From Maylandia zebra (taxonomy: Eukaryota > Chordata > Actinopteri > Cichliformes > Cichlidae), in assembly GCF_041146795.1 (NCBI RefSeq), contig NC_135178.1, forward strand, positions 1,217,344 to 1,281,343: 64,000 bases of DNA, written 5' to 3'. Below the pieces are notes generated by a model. That model saw nothing but the letters and a program-made list of their open reading frames with translations, was not told where the DNA came from and did not search any database. This document shows positions 10,368-21,991 of the stretch, piece after piece; positions within the stretch are counted from its first letter, which is position 1, and the number at the start of each line of letters is the position of its first letter. Both the position numbers and the translations under genes were made by a program.

Positions 10368-11038
10368 TTCATATCCCTCCAAGGACAACAATATTATCAA
10401 AAAATGGTTAAATATTGTGATCTTCATCCTGAGATACACATCAGCCAAAAGTGCACGAAACACAATAACAAACGGTGCCAAGTCCCACTAGTGTGGCAGT
10501 GACTCGTGTGACAGAGCTCGGTACAGAAAGTCATTCTGAAAACAGCTAATCTGAAGAGACGGTGTATCTGAAGGAGAACTGACAGGATGCATGTTTGCGA
10601 GTCCTGGCTGGGTCTGTGAGTCAGCAGCCAGTCTGTGGGATGCAGAACACGTCTCTGGAGACTTTGTATTTTCTCTCAGTAATCTGATTTGAAAATTGAG
10701 ATACGAATGTTCAACACGCTTACAGCTATTATTACTACATTTTAGAAAAGTCAATATCATGGAAAACATTCTGTTTTGTATGCAGGACTTTTCAATGTAC
10801 ATTAAAAATGTTTAAATACTCATTTTTTTTATGAAAAAACGAGTTATATATCAGCATTGAACCATGATCTGTGAGCTACATTGCATTAAATATTGATTGA
10901 AATGTTAGTAATGGATTAATCATGACATATAAACACTGTTTATGGGAATATTTGGGTGTCTGACACTTTTGGACGACTAACAATGACGTGTGTCAAACTG
11001 ACCCACACATATCATTGTTGTACCTGAGAACAGGAGGG

Positions 11039-11820
11039 TCAGCAGAAGTACAGTACTTGTGTTAAAAAATCTGAAATCTTGAACAAGCGTGCAGGCTGTG
11101 AAATGTACTCACAGTCAGAAAGTGAAAAGCAGCTTTTCTGAAGATGTTTCTACTACTTTGTCCAAAGCTAACTGAGCCTTGTGCTACTAATAATAAGAAC
11201 AAAATAATATATTTAGTGCATTAGTACAACATTAGTTGTAGTGAATCAATCAGTTTCTGCTGTGAGCTTCAATGTGAGCCGTCGTCCTGCTCTAACCTGC
11301 AGTGTTTTCATGCACCCTGTAAATAACACACAGTTTGTACACACTTCAGGTTCATATGACATTTTGCATCATATACTGATCCAGTATATAGTATATTAAA
11401 GGTCGCTCTCATGTAAGCTTTAGATTTCAGATCGCATTGAACAGCCCTCGCCTTCAAACCGAACCGCTCTCCCTCCCACCCCTTCCTGTATTTCTCCTTT
11501 CAAAAACACTTCTGGATTGTTCTGCCCCACTTTAACTCTTAGTACAGCGCTACAAATGATGCATAAATTAAATGTTTTTTCATCATTTTGACGGCACGCA
11601 CTGATGTGAAATAAAACCTGCCTCAAACTTCTTAAAAGAAAAATAACAAGCTTGTTCTGATAATCTGACGTAGAACAGATACTGGAGTCTTTATGCTGAT
11701 GTGCTGATTGATGCATCAGACCAGAACTTAAAGATCCTGTTTCCTGATCCATGTTTTATTACCGGCTGTGGAAATCGTGTATGTCACTGTTCTCTCTGCT
11801 ACTGCTAAATAATGTTTTCT
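11039..11820. other. No gene or recognised repeat
   Basis: AT-rich sequence with short frames only; nothing is recognised. It forms the left flank of the minisatellite. Confidence 0.5.
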
Positions 11821-13020
11821 GTATATCCACAAACAGCACATATCCACAGACCGCACATGTCCACAGACCGCATATATCCACAGACCGCACATGTCCACAG
11901 ACCTCATATATCCACAGACCGCACATGTCCACAGACTGCATATATCCACAGACCACATATATCCACAGACCGCACATGTCCACAGACAGCATATATCCAC
12001 AGACCACATATATCCACAGACCGCACATGTCCACAGACAGCATATATCCACAGACCGCACATGTCCACAGACCTCATATATCCACAGACCGCACATGTCC
12101 ACAGACCGCATATATCCACAGACCACATATATCCACTGACCGCACATGTCCACAGACAGCATATATCCACAGACCGCACATGTCCACAGACCGCATATAT
12201 CCACAGACCGCACATGTCCACAGACAGCATATATCCACAGACCGCACATGTCCACAGACAGCATATATCCACAGACCGCACATGTCCACAGACCGCATAT
12301 ATCCACAGACCGCACATGTCCACAGACAGCATATATCCACAGACCGCACATGTCCACAGACCGCATATATCCACAGACCGCACATGTCCACAGACAGCAC
12401 ATATCCACAGACCGCACATGTCCACAGACCGCATATATCCACAGACCGCACATGTCCACAGACCGCATATATCCACAGACCGCACATGTCCACAGACAGC
12501 ATATATCCACAGACCGCACATGTCCACAGACCGCATATATCCACAGACCGCATATATCCACAGACCGCACATGTCCACAGACAGCATATATCCACAGACC
12601 GCATATATCCACAGACCGCACATGTCCACAGACCGCATATATCCACAGACCGCACATGTCCACAGACAGCACATGTCCACAGACCGCACATGTCCACAGA
12701 CCGCATATATCCACAGACCTCACATGTCCACAGACAGCACATGTCCACAGACCGCACATGTCCACAGACCGCATATATCCACAGACCGCACATGTCCACA
12801 GATCTCATATATCCACAGACCGCACATGTCCACAGACCGCATATATCCACAGACCGCACATGTCCACAGATCTCATATATCCACAGACCGCACATGTCCA
12901 CAGACCGCATATATCCACAGACAGCACATGTCCACAGACAGCACATGTCCACAGACCGCACATGTCCACAGACAGCATATATCCACAGACCTCATATATC
13001 CACAGACCTCACATATCCAC
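11821..13020. repeat. 17-bp minisatellite, about 70 units
   Basis: The unit is CAYATRTCCACAGACCG. Two main versions occur, one with the core ATATAT and one with ACATGT, often but not strictly alternating, so a 34-bp higher-order unit is common. The last bases vary (CCG, CAG, CCT, TCT). Because 17 is not a multiple of three and the unit has no stop in any frame, open frames of 260-450 codons run on both strands. They encode only a 17-residue periodic peptide and are not evidence for a gene. Confidence 0.97.
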
Positions 13021-14072
13021 TTTCACCTGCATACACAGTTTCTTGGTAAATCGATGTCTCCTTGGCCTGGTTCCTTCTTATCTGTGTGTTTATGTGTAAA
13101 AACCACATCCAGTCTAGCCTACGCTCTCCCAACAATATACAAATGCTTGTCCCCTGAGTCAGAACACAATTAAAAAACAACAACATTTAAATATGGCTGT
13201 GTTTCTGGAATAATCCACAGAATAAACTGAAATGGTCAGAAATAGTTACAATGTGGGACTTTAGTTGTATTTATATGAGTGAGAGAAAAGCTCCTCTGGT
13301 TAGTGTGACTGCTTATAATGTCATTGTTGCATATTATTCCTGTGTCTGTGTGGAATATTGCATTTGTTATATTGTTATGTATCGTATTTATGTGCTGCCC
13401 TCTTGGAAACTTTGATCTGGATAAATAAAGGACAACAATAAAAATAACAGAAGATTCTATGCACTGTTACCAAGTACTTGTATTTTGTTACTTTCGACCT
13501 CTGTTACGACACAGTTCAATTTCAATTCACAGCAAGTACAGCTGTCTCAAGGCGTTTACATACAGACACACACAAAGTCACTCTAATTTGGAACCTGGGA
13601 AAAACATCCATATTATCTGCAGTATCAGTACCAGGACCAGGTATTGCAGAGTATTTGTGTTTTTTTTCCTAGTGAAGCCCACGATGTGTCCTCTCATACA
13701 TCAGTGAGACATCAGAGACATGAGACATGTAGCAGTGAAATGTGTTTGGATGGTTTCGTATACAACATGTTCATAATCATACTGTACATATTTCACATGC
13801 TCTGTTCAACTAAGTACTTGTGTGGCTCGTGAGGGTGGTAGGCTGTGAATGTTGGATGGCAGTCTCTACACTGAAAAGAAATCACATTACTTCTTAATGA
13901 GGTCATTTTAAAGCTGGAGCCAAAAGAGCTTGAAAGCAACAGTGAATGGAGCTGAGAGAGCAGAGAGAACTTTAAGGAATCACTCGGTGTGTCTGACAGA
14001 CTGATGGTCGGTAAACACATCAGAGACATTCACGCTTTGTGCTTTTAAATTATAAATTCAAGAAGAAGAAAA
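13021..14072. other. No gene recognised
   Basis: Mixed AT-rich sequence with no coding signature. A possible LINE-like 3' end (TGCTGCCCTCTTGG then GGATAAATAAAGG) lies at about 13395-13430 but is too short to classify. Confidence 0.4.
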
Positions 14073-14075
14073 ACA

Positions 14076-14094
14076 ACACACACACACACACACA
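14076..14094. repeat. CA dinucleotide microsatellite
   Basis: A short uninterrupted run of CA units. Confidence 0.9.
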
Positions 14095-14150
14095 AGGTGC
14101 TGTTGTTGAGGTTATATAGTTTAACCTTCTGCTGACATGTATCTAGATAC

Positions 14151-14231
14151 ACTACTACTACTACTACTACTACTAATAATAATAATAATAATAATAATAA
14201 CAATAACAATAATAACAATAACAATAATAAT
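14151..14231. repeat. ACT/AAT/AAC trinucleotide microsatellite
   Basis: A compound tract: ACT units, then AAT units, then mixed AAC and AAT units. Confidence 0.9.
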
Positions 14232-14339
14232 GCATTAACACCAAACTTTTTCTAAAGAAAACGTTGCTGGTCAGATTGGTTGGTTATGATTAGTTAGTAT
14301 CTGAAAGTCTTCAGTAACGTGACTTATTTAGTTCACAGC

Positions 14340-14900
14340 TGTCCGTATAATGCGTAATAAAGTGAAGCGCTCAGACGGTCCAGAGCTGTGCAGCCAAGCG
14401 GATACTGCTGATGCTCGCTATTTTCCAGCGTGTCCCTATTCTGTGAAAGCGACACACTCGCAAAGGCTCAGTCACTGCTGTGTTACCGTCCACGTCTCTA
14501 AACGCGTACTCAGTGCGAAGATAACGCAGAGCTACTGTACCTGCGGGCTACACCATGTTCCTCTAAGGCTTCCACTTCCAGCTCGAACAATCCTCCGTGT
14601 TTTCAGCGGGTTTTTTCCTTTTTAAAGAGAGATGAAAGGCGCGCTTCACAGAGCGCCTGTGTGCAGGAATAAAGTGGCGCAAAGCTTCTGAAGAAAAGCG
14701 GCTCCAAACTTCAGAAGTCCCGATATCCTCTCCGGGAACACCGAGGAAAAAAAACACAGAGACAAAGTCAAACTTCAGCCTGCTGAGCCACAGTCACGGG
14801 TGGTTTGGGTTCGGGTTGAACTGTCACTCGGCCGCCCCACTCCCCACTGCACACGGAGGGTGGAGTCACGTCCAGATTTGTTGAGGTGGTTCTTTTGCGC
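14340..14900 (-). promoter_or_regulatory. CpG-richer segment, possible promoter or 5' exon
   Basis: The stretch is clearly richer in G, C and CpG than its surroundings. On the minus strand it contains a plausible splice donor (CGCAG/GTACAGTAGC, exon side ending near 14542). No conserved protein frame is visible, so if it is an exon it is probably untranslated. It could be the promoter of a gene reading leftwards out of known territory, or simply a GC-rich repeat. Confidence 0.25.
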
Positions 14901-15330
14901 CCAGCTCCTCCCCCCGTGGGCTCCCCAACACTACGTGTTGTGATGTGCTGTCCATCACATCGTGTGATAACTCTACAGTAGTAATAATACTATGGTCTGT
15001 CAAACTGACCTCCCAACTCTCCCAACTTGAACTTGTTACAACATGAAGCAGGAATTAGCAGATGTTAGCATGCTGCTCGGTGTTTCCACTCTGGCTGTCT
15101 CCAAGTTCAAATGGAACCAGCCGTACTGTATACGTGACTGTGCTTATTCATCCTGGTTACTATGATGCCACACACATGGACATCTCTCTAACATTGTAAC
15201 CTTTGTTCTTCACCTCCTTTAGTGCACTGGTAGACCCGGGCTTTCTTCTTCTCAAACAGCACACTCTCACATATATATTCAACATACAACCATGTTAAAA
15301 TCATTTACAGGACCCTACAGAGTACAGAAA
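14901..15330. other. No gene or recognised repeat
   Basis: Unremarkable sequence; nothing supported. Confidence 0.45.
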
Positions 15331-15392
15331 AGTACAAAAAACACCTTAATGCATCCTTGGGATAAGGCGATATAGGTGGCCTGTGTTGCATC

Positions 15393-16010
15393 TCAAATGA
15401 TGCATTTCATGTCAGTACAATTAGAAAAAAGACTTGAAATCATACGAGTTGTTGGAAGGGTTGCCAGGCGAAGCCTCTTCTGTCTAAAGTCAGTGTGGTA
15501 GCACAGCTTAGGTTTGCAAAGCTGCAAAATGAACAACAAAACACTTAGAACAATATCCTTCAGACAGACGATACCAAAGTGAAGACGTCTGGCGGCGTGC
15601 AGAGGACCACTTTTAAATATCACCACAAACTGTGAAGCACAGTGGTGGAGGCTTGGTGATCTGGGCACCTTTCAATCACTGAGTGGAGCATGAAGTGTGG
15701 ACCATCTGTCAAATGTGCGTCCATCTGTCTGACAGTTAAAGCTTGGCTCTAATTGGGTCGTGCAACAGGACGATGATCCCAAGCACAGCTGAAAAAGAAA
15801 AGAGTCAAGCTGCTGCAAAGGCCCATTCCAGACCTCAGCCCCACTGAAACACTTTGGTGGGACCTTCAGAGAGAGCACAAATGTCCATAACTGAATACCC
15901 ACACAGAGCACTGAACTGGGGCAATGTTATAAAGAAAGCCAAAATGTTGGGGACTGATAAAGTCATACAGTAAATGATTAGTTCAACTGAAGGTGCTTCC
16001 ACCGGGCCAT
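15393..16010 (+). pseudogene. Tc1/mariner-type transposase relic
   Basis: The plus strand follows a Tc1-like transposase gene in order but in shifting frames: a helix-turn-helix region reading GRVARRKP, then KLQNEQQ, then TDDTKV, the STVVEAW segment (equivalent of GGGG-W), an ATGR-SQAQLKKKRVKLL block (degenerate QQDNDPKH) and SPTETLWWDLQREHK near the second catalytic Asp/Glu. Internal deletions and many stops are present. The 3' end with TGATAAAGTCATACAG near 15955-15972 also fits the family. It is inactive. Confidence 0.8.
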
Positions 16011-16630
16011 CAAGGTGGGTGATTGGTGTCCTCAGGTAAACACATGGCTCTGCAGCAGTCAGCCTAGATTGAGCCCCATGAGTTCTACCAGTTGTGCCCT
16101 TTCATTTCACTTAGCAGTGCCTTTCTTGTTTTATGCTTATTGATACTAAGACGTGTCTGGTGCACGTCATCATTATTTAGTAGGACCTGCTGTTCCAACA
16201 TGTAGAACAATAGGTCATATATGGTGACGTATCAACCCTGCCTCTGGTTCCAAGCTCCTACTGAGTTTATTAAGGCGGCCATCTTTTTAACATGTTGCAG
16301 TGCTTTGCATTTTCCTTTTTTTGGCACAAACAAGCCCCTGAAAATAATCACTGGTCACTGTCGGACTGCATTCATCCAATCACATTTACTTTCATTATTA
16401 TTAGTTACCACTATTCCTCGGTCTTCATTACACTATGTTAGCACCACCAGGTAGCACACTATGTTTCAGCTAGCCAGACTTCACTAACCCTTCAAACACT
16501 CTGTCTTTATTTATGTCTGAAGTGATAGCAGAGCTGTTTTAGTCTCTGATGTCTGAACATGGTATGTCCTCTTCAGATGGAAACTGCTTTATGAGTGTTT
16601 GCTATTAAATGTATTTGAAAAATGGGGTTA
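16011..16630. other. No gene or recognised repeat
   Basis: Sequence between the Tc1 relic and the Penelope-like element; nothing supported. Confidence 0.4.
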
Positions 16631-16639
16631 AAGACTGCA

Positions 16640-18960
16640 GCTGTTCATCTGGATGAAGAGTTTTCATGACTCATCCAGGTGACTCTCAGCTGACTGCAGG
16701 TTTACACAACAGTACATTTGGTTATTGACTGAAACTAGCACCACTGATGAACAATGGACTGGGAGGTCAGTACCAGGGCCACTGATATGCCACACCCACA
16801 CAGATGATGTGGACAAGTGGGTGAAAAGAAGTGACAGACAACACATTCAAGAATTCACAGAGAGTTGGGGAATGGCTGCAATCACAGCATGTAAGATGGT
16901 GACAGATGTACCTTTAGGCCCCTCCTCCATTCAGAGATGGTCTTTCCCTTTTCACGTAAATGGCCTCCTTGACTCCGCCCTCAAACCAGCGTTCCTCCCT
17001 GTCCAGGATGATACATCCTCATCATTGAAAGAGTGTCCACTGGCCTGTAGGTGTGCATAGACTGCAGAGTCCTGGCCCGACGAGGTGGCTCTGCTGTGTT
17101 GTGCCGTCCTCTTAGCCAGAGGTTCTTTGGTTTCCCCAATGTATAAATCCTGGCAATCCTCCTGCACTTAACAGCGTACACTATGTTACTCTGTTTGATA
17201 CTCTGGATCCTTATCGCAGCACGTTTTGGGGTTTGAAAGTCAAAGAGATGAGATTTTGTCTCAACTATTCTGATACTCCTGACACGTACTCCTGGATCGG
17301 CTGGAGCTTTTTTTAGGAGCCTTCCCAGCTTTGACAAACATCCAGCTAGGATAGCCACATTTACTCAGGGCCTTCTTGATGTTCTTCTGCCTCCCTGGCT
17401 GCTGTGTCTGTGCGGATGGTGTTCGCTCTGTGTTGTAGTGTCCTGATGACCCCCAGTTTGTGCTCCAGTGGATGGATGGATGTATAGATACACACTAACA
17501 CATGAGCATACACAAATAAAACCATTTCCAGCACGTAAACCACAGCAACAACAAACTACATGCTCTTTTTTGCAGAATGTATATTGGATGTGTTTTATAC
17601 GTTTCCCCACACTTCCACACAGTATGTCCTGTAAGGTAGTATAATAGAACAATAGAGAGTATATAATGACGTTTGATGTGAGTCAAACCTTAGATACTGA
17701 TCCGTATGTGTAGGTTTACGGTACACGTCAGCTTTTAGATGTCCCCCATTACTGATGGAAATCTCACAGTCTAAGAAGGCTAACCTGCCCCTTTTCATAT
17801 CCTCCCTGGTGAATCTGATGTGTCGGTCCACAGAGTTAATGTGATCTGTGAAATGTGGTACGTCCTGAGATTTGATTTTCAGCCGGGTGTCATCCACATA
17901 TCTGAACCAATGGCTTGGAGGTGTTCCAGGGTAGATTAGCAGAGCTCTCTTTTCCACTTCTTCCATGTTCAAATTGGCCACGATGGGTGAAACTGGGAGC
18001 CCACGGCACACCCATGTTTCCGTCTGTAGAACTGACCCTTGTATGTGAAACAGGTGTAATGAAGACACAGTTCAAACACACTTGGTGGATGCTGAGAGCG
18101 GTCCTGTTGCTGAGGTTGGGGTCTAATCTCTTACGGACTACCTCCAATGCTTCCGTGACTGGGATGCAAATGAAGAGAGATGTAACGTCGTACGAGACCA
18201 TGGTTTCATCTGCCTCCATGATGACATCTCTCACCTTCTCAACAAAATCCAAAGTGTTCTGGATGTGGTGTTCAGAGCTGCCTATCAATGGGTCAGGATC
18301 GAAGCCAGAAACTAAGAGATGTTACAAGTGACAGAGCTGATCATACAGGCTTTAAAGGAGGTCTTAAAGGTGCACCCTGTTTATGTTTTTTTTAGTTAAC
18401 TATACAGACTTGGTGTAGATTCCCCTGGGTGTGACTTGTGGTCTGAGGTCTGGTCAGTAAAGTCAACTGCTTAAGACAATCTATCACCCTTTTCCTGTGA
18501 CCACTACCTGGGTCTTGTTTCAAGGGTTCATATTTTAGTATTTTATAGTATTTTTGTCACTGAGCTAAATTTTCTCATGAAGGTCTGTGTGGTTTAGCAA
18601 ACCAACACCTGCTGTAGACTGCTGGATGGTGCTGTTGTTGTCCTTACTAAGCGGTGTAAGTACCTTCCTCTCCTCCATGCTGATATTGGATGCTGGGGAC
18701 TTTTCTTTGCTGAGACAGGCCGACATTTTCATCCACAGTTGCTCTGCTTTCACATCTGCGGTGTTGTTGTTTTGAATTTCTGACTCTGTGGCTGTGATCA
18801 GTTACACAATCTCAGCATCGTAGCAAAGTTCAGCCCTTTTGCAAGGATATTTTTCTCTGCTTGAGTGAGTTGTTGACAGTTTTTCTCTCTCTTACATGTC
18901 CACATCCTCCATGTGACATATCAGTGACCTTATGGCCAATAGTTAGTCAGTGGTCCTAGT
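16640..18960 (-). pseudogene. Penelope-like element: reverse transcriptase plus GIY-YIG endonuclease
   Basis: Read on the minus strand, the order is an N-terminal block (MEERKVLTPLSKDNN...TDLHEKI, 18753-18565), a frame-shifted palm entry, VSYDVTSLFICIPVTEAL (RT motif A, about 18190), SPIVANLNMEEVEKRAL, then HWFRYVDDTRLKIK with the YVDD catalytic box intact (about 17890), FLDCEI...VYRKPTHTDQYLRFDSH, HPLEHKLGVIRTLQHRANT, and finally a GIY-YIG nuclease (VYAVKC, then in another frame DLYIGETKEPLAKRTAQHSR). RT plus GIY-YIG in one protein is diagnostic of Penelope-like elements. Several frameshifts, stops and an internal LINE insertion show it is dead. Confidence 0.88.
17472..17685 (-). mobile_element. 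LINE fragment inserted in the Penelope-like element
   Basis: The conserved Penelope text FDSH...HPLEHKLG is interrupted here. The insert reads LYCSIILPYRTYCVEVWGN followed by a shifted YKTHPIYILQKRA, a C-terminal RT motif of a non-LTR retrotransposon, and ends at a short GGAT-type repeat. Confidence 0.6.
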
Positions 18961-18964
18961 TTAG

Positions 18965-19085
18965 GTCATTTTACAAATGTCCTGTTTATAAGGTTGGAAA
19001 CCTGCAGTCAGCTGAGACTGAAGAAGTCACCTGATGATGACGAAGCGTTTCTCCCACTGAAAACAGATGAACAGAATCAACTTTC
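18965..19085 (+). repeat. Terminal repeat of the Penelope-like element, inverted
   Basis: The text GCTGAGACTGAAGAAGTCACC...GCGTTTCTCCCACTGAAAAC on the plus strand corresponds to the 3' tail of the element, whose degraded copy is found in the opposite orientation at about 16640-16720. Penelope-like elements can carry such inverted long terminal repeat-like ends. Confidence 0.6.
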
Positions 19086-19654
19086 TGGGATTTCCTTACC
19101 CGGATGATTGAGCGTGCGTGAAGGCATACCTCCATCTAAGTTTTCTTATAGATTTTTTTTCTTCAGTCCATTTTTGGTCAACTTTTGTACCCTGGGAAAG
19201 ACAGGCGAACTCCCTCACAAACAGTATGAAGAATAGGTATAACAGAGCTACTCTACAGGGCAAATGGTACAATAGCGCCATTTATTGGTCTTTTTAGGGT
19301 ACTGCTTCATAGGAAACTTCAACATCTGCTGATTTTAATTCCATCCATTCTCTTCAAACACTCTTCTTGTCTAAAATAGTGGCAGGGGTTTGGACCTTAA
19401 CCCAGCTGTCATCAGTCCAACCTGAGACAGTTGCCAGTCAAAAGGTAAGGGTTATAATTTTATTTTATTTGTAGTTTTTAAATCCTAGCACCAGAATAAA
19501 TTAAACCCAGCTATAGCCGGGCGGGTGCCAACTGACAAAAATCTCGGCAGAAGTTCTTGAGAGAAGAGGCTGAATAGTTTAGGTGGGAACAGTAGGTTAT
19601 ATAAGACCAGACTGTTGTTTATTTTTTATGAATGTTTGCTGATAATTCATGTCC

Positions 19655-19880
19655 CTCTGCATGTGGGGTGGTCACCTACTAACTGGAAGGTTGGTGGTTT
19701 GATCCTAGTCTGCTGCCAAATATCCTTGGGCAAAGACATTAACCCCATGTTGCATCTCTGATGTATCAATCAGAGTGTGGATGTTAGACAGGAAGTGTGT
19801 AGGAAAAAGTGACAACTAGTGTAGAGCGCTGTGAGTGCTCAGATAGAGCAGAAAAGTGTATCCAGTCCATTTACCATATG
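19655..19880 (+). repeat. tRNA-derived SINE relic
   Basis: It contains a B-box-like GGTGGTTTGATCC, then CCTTGGGCAAAGACATTAACCCC and a tail ending GTCCATTTACCAT, as in fish tRNA-derived SINEs of the HE1/AFC type. The 5' A box is degraded. Compare the better-preserved copy at 48816-49008. Confidence 0.6.
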
Positions 19881-19929
19881 TGGGATTGATTTTAGCTCTG
19901 CTCTTAATTCGCCTCAGGTCCTTCTGAAA

Positions 19930-21441
19930 AACTGATCCAGCTGAATGTGGATCCATGTCTAATGGACCTTTAAACATGCAGTCATACATCCCTTACTTAA
20001 GAAACCTGGCCTTGATAGTTCTGTTATGTCGAATTTTAGACCTTTCTCCAAGCTTCCCTTTTTAAGCAAGATCTTGGAGAGGATTGTACATACCCAGCTG
20101 TTAGACTACTTGAATGACTCGCAGCTGTCTGAAATCTTTCAATCTGGTTTTAAGCCCTTTCACAGTACGGAGACAGCTCTTGTTAAAGCTATGAATGACA
20201 TTCTTGTTGCGACTGATTGTGGTAAATATGCTGCGCTTGTCTTATTGGACATGACAGCTGCATTTGACACAGTGGACCACGACCTGCTGATCTCCCGCTT
20301 ACACCACTGTGTGGGAATTTCTGATTTGGCATTGTCGTGAATAAAATCATAACTTTCCGAAAGGAGTTTTTGTGTTAAGCTGGGGTTGGCCGCGTCCTCT
20401 GTGGCCCCTCTGCTTTGGGGTGTCCCCCAGGGATCTATCCTCGGGCCCTTATTTTTCTCGCTGTATTTACTCGCTCTTGGTGCGATTTTTCGTAAACACG
20501 GAGTGTCATTTCATTTGTATGCCGATGACTGCCAGCTTTACTTACCTTTTAGTCATTTGGATACCTCCCCATGTCAATCTCTGCTTGACTGTCTTAGCGA
20601 TGTCAAATCATGGATGGCAAATAACTTTCTAAATTTTAATGATCAAAAACAGAATTTTATTTGGCCCGCATCGTTCTACTGATTCTCCAGATGTTGATTT
20701 TGGTGATTTGACCTCCCATTTGAAAAGTTCAATCACTGATCTTGGTGTTAAATTTGATTCCGCACTTACCTTCGATGGTCATGTAAATGTTAAAATCAGC
20801 TTTTTATCACCTCAGACGCCTGTCGAAGGTCAAGCCTTTTCTTTTCAAAAGCAATTTGGAAACTCTTATTCATGCTTTTATCACCTCACGTCTGGACTAT
20901 TGTGATTTCCTTTTAATTGGGCTTGGGTTGGGCACTTTGTCAAGCCTGCAGTTAGTGCAAAATGCAGCAGCACGATTTTTAACCGGCAGTAGAAAATTCG
21001 ATCACATCACTCCGGTCCTGGCTTCTTTACATTGGCTTCCCATTTAATTTAGGGTTCGTTTTAAAGTCCTTTTATTGGTTTTTAAATCTTTAAATTGTCT
21101 GGCTCCTGTATGCTTATCTGATTTGCTGAAGTCACATGTTCCTACTCGCTCGCTCCGTTCAGCTGAGCAGCTGTTGCTGTCGGTTCCTAAGTCGCGGCTG
21201 AAATGCAGAGGAGACCGATGCTTTGGAATAACCCTCCCCTCCATATTAGACAAGTGTCATCAGTGCAGGTCTTTAAGTCCAGATTGAAAACCTACTTTTA
21301 TTCCCTGGCTTTTAGGAAACTGACACCTTTCTTATTAATTTATTGTATTTTAACTTTGTTGTTTTGATTTGTGTTGTTCAGCACTTTGGTCTGCCTGGTG
21401 TGTTTTTTTAAAGTGCTATACAAATAAACGATGATGATGAA
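19930..21441 (+). pseudogene. L2-like LINE, RT and 3' end
   Basis: In order the plus strand shows [58 protein letters not shown] (RT motif A), GVPQGSILGPLFFSLYLLAL, HLYADDCQLYLP (YADD), DVKSWMANNFLNFN, SRLDYCDFLLIGLG, LQLVQNAAARFLTGSRK, ITPVLASLHWLPI and a C-terminal SLRSAEQLL...GDRCFGITLPS. Stops and frameshifts occur after DLALS, near 20650 and after HWLPI. The 3' end is AAAGTGCTATACAAATAAAC followed by GATGATGAT. The endonuclease and ORF1 are absent, so this is a 5'-truncated dead copy. Confidence 0.85.
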
Positions 21442-21533
21442 CTGGTATCGCTCTTTCATGTCAGACGGGCCACAGCAGGTGAAGATGAACTCTGTCTTCT
21501 CTGACACGGCGTTTAGCACCTTTACACTCATGA
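21442..21533 (-). pseudogene. Exon-like fragment of an unidentified protein
   Basis: Directly beside the LINE 3' end, the minus strand has an acceptor (GCTAGTACAG) followed by a clean frame reading MSVKVLNAVSEKTEFIFTCC, then GPSDMKERYQ. The composition and rhythm resemble the last strands of a PH-like domain, but I cannot name the gene. The exon ends exactly at the LINE tail, so it lacks a donor and is probably a broken or relic exon. Confidence 0.35.
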
Positions 21534-21991
21534 CTGTACTAGCTCCCAGCCAAATCAATATGTTGTGAAACTCTCAAGAATTACTAGCAGACCATCCTCA
21601 CACAGGCAGACGGCATTATAACAGATCTGCATGCTCTGCATTCTGAGTATGTTTTATTAAAGTTCGGGCAACGGTACACAGCTTTTCTATGTCAGCACGA
21701 CCAGTACAAGCACTCATTCCTTCCCTGTTAGTTAAGATGATTAATGGACACAGAGCACGAGAGGAACAGGTCCAGAATAACTAATTTGGTTCTTTAATCA
21801 TGTTTATCTTGTGGTTCCACTTGGGAACAAGTGTATTTTTAATGTACTTATTTGTTTTCATGAATCTGTGTATGTATTTAGATTTTGTTATTATATGGAG
21901 GAGTCCAGTGGGTCTGTCCAAGCATGAGCCTTTTAGCCAGCTGGTGTGGCGTTCAGACTAAGTTAAAGGTGGGTCGCTTGGTATCCAGCAG

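Larger units (their letters stand above)
8778..11038 (+). mobile_element. piggyBac-like transposon remnant
   Basis: The left end is TTAA (8774-8777) followed by CCCTTCTGTTATGTTGTGGG. The right end, in complement, is CCCTCCTGTTCTCAGG with a GTGTGGGTCAGTTTGAC block, echoing GTGGGTCCAACTGAC on the left. At 9230-9330 the plus strand reads an acidic start (DSSEEDVAEEHLE, then after a shift SQDSDYEPNEE) of the kind found in piggyBac-type transposases. The right TTAA is degenerate (TCAG). No catalytic domain remains. A complete hAT (9334-10367) is inserted in the middle. Confidence 0.55.

Noticed and set aside
11821-13020. CRISPR-like regular repeats
   Set aside because: There are no unique spacers; units are directly adjacent and the context is a fish genome.
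11728-13173. Several frames of 260-450 codons on both strands
   Set aside because: They are produced by the 17-bp tandem repeat, which has no stop in any frame; the peptide is a 17-residue period with no start context or splice signals.
14350-14757. Protein-coding exon in the CpG-richer segment
   Set aside because: The frames of 91 and 64 codons on opposite strands show no conserved motif; only a possible promoter or untranslated exon was kept.
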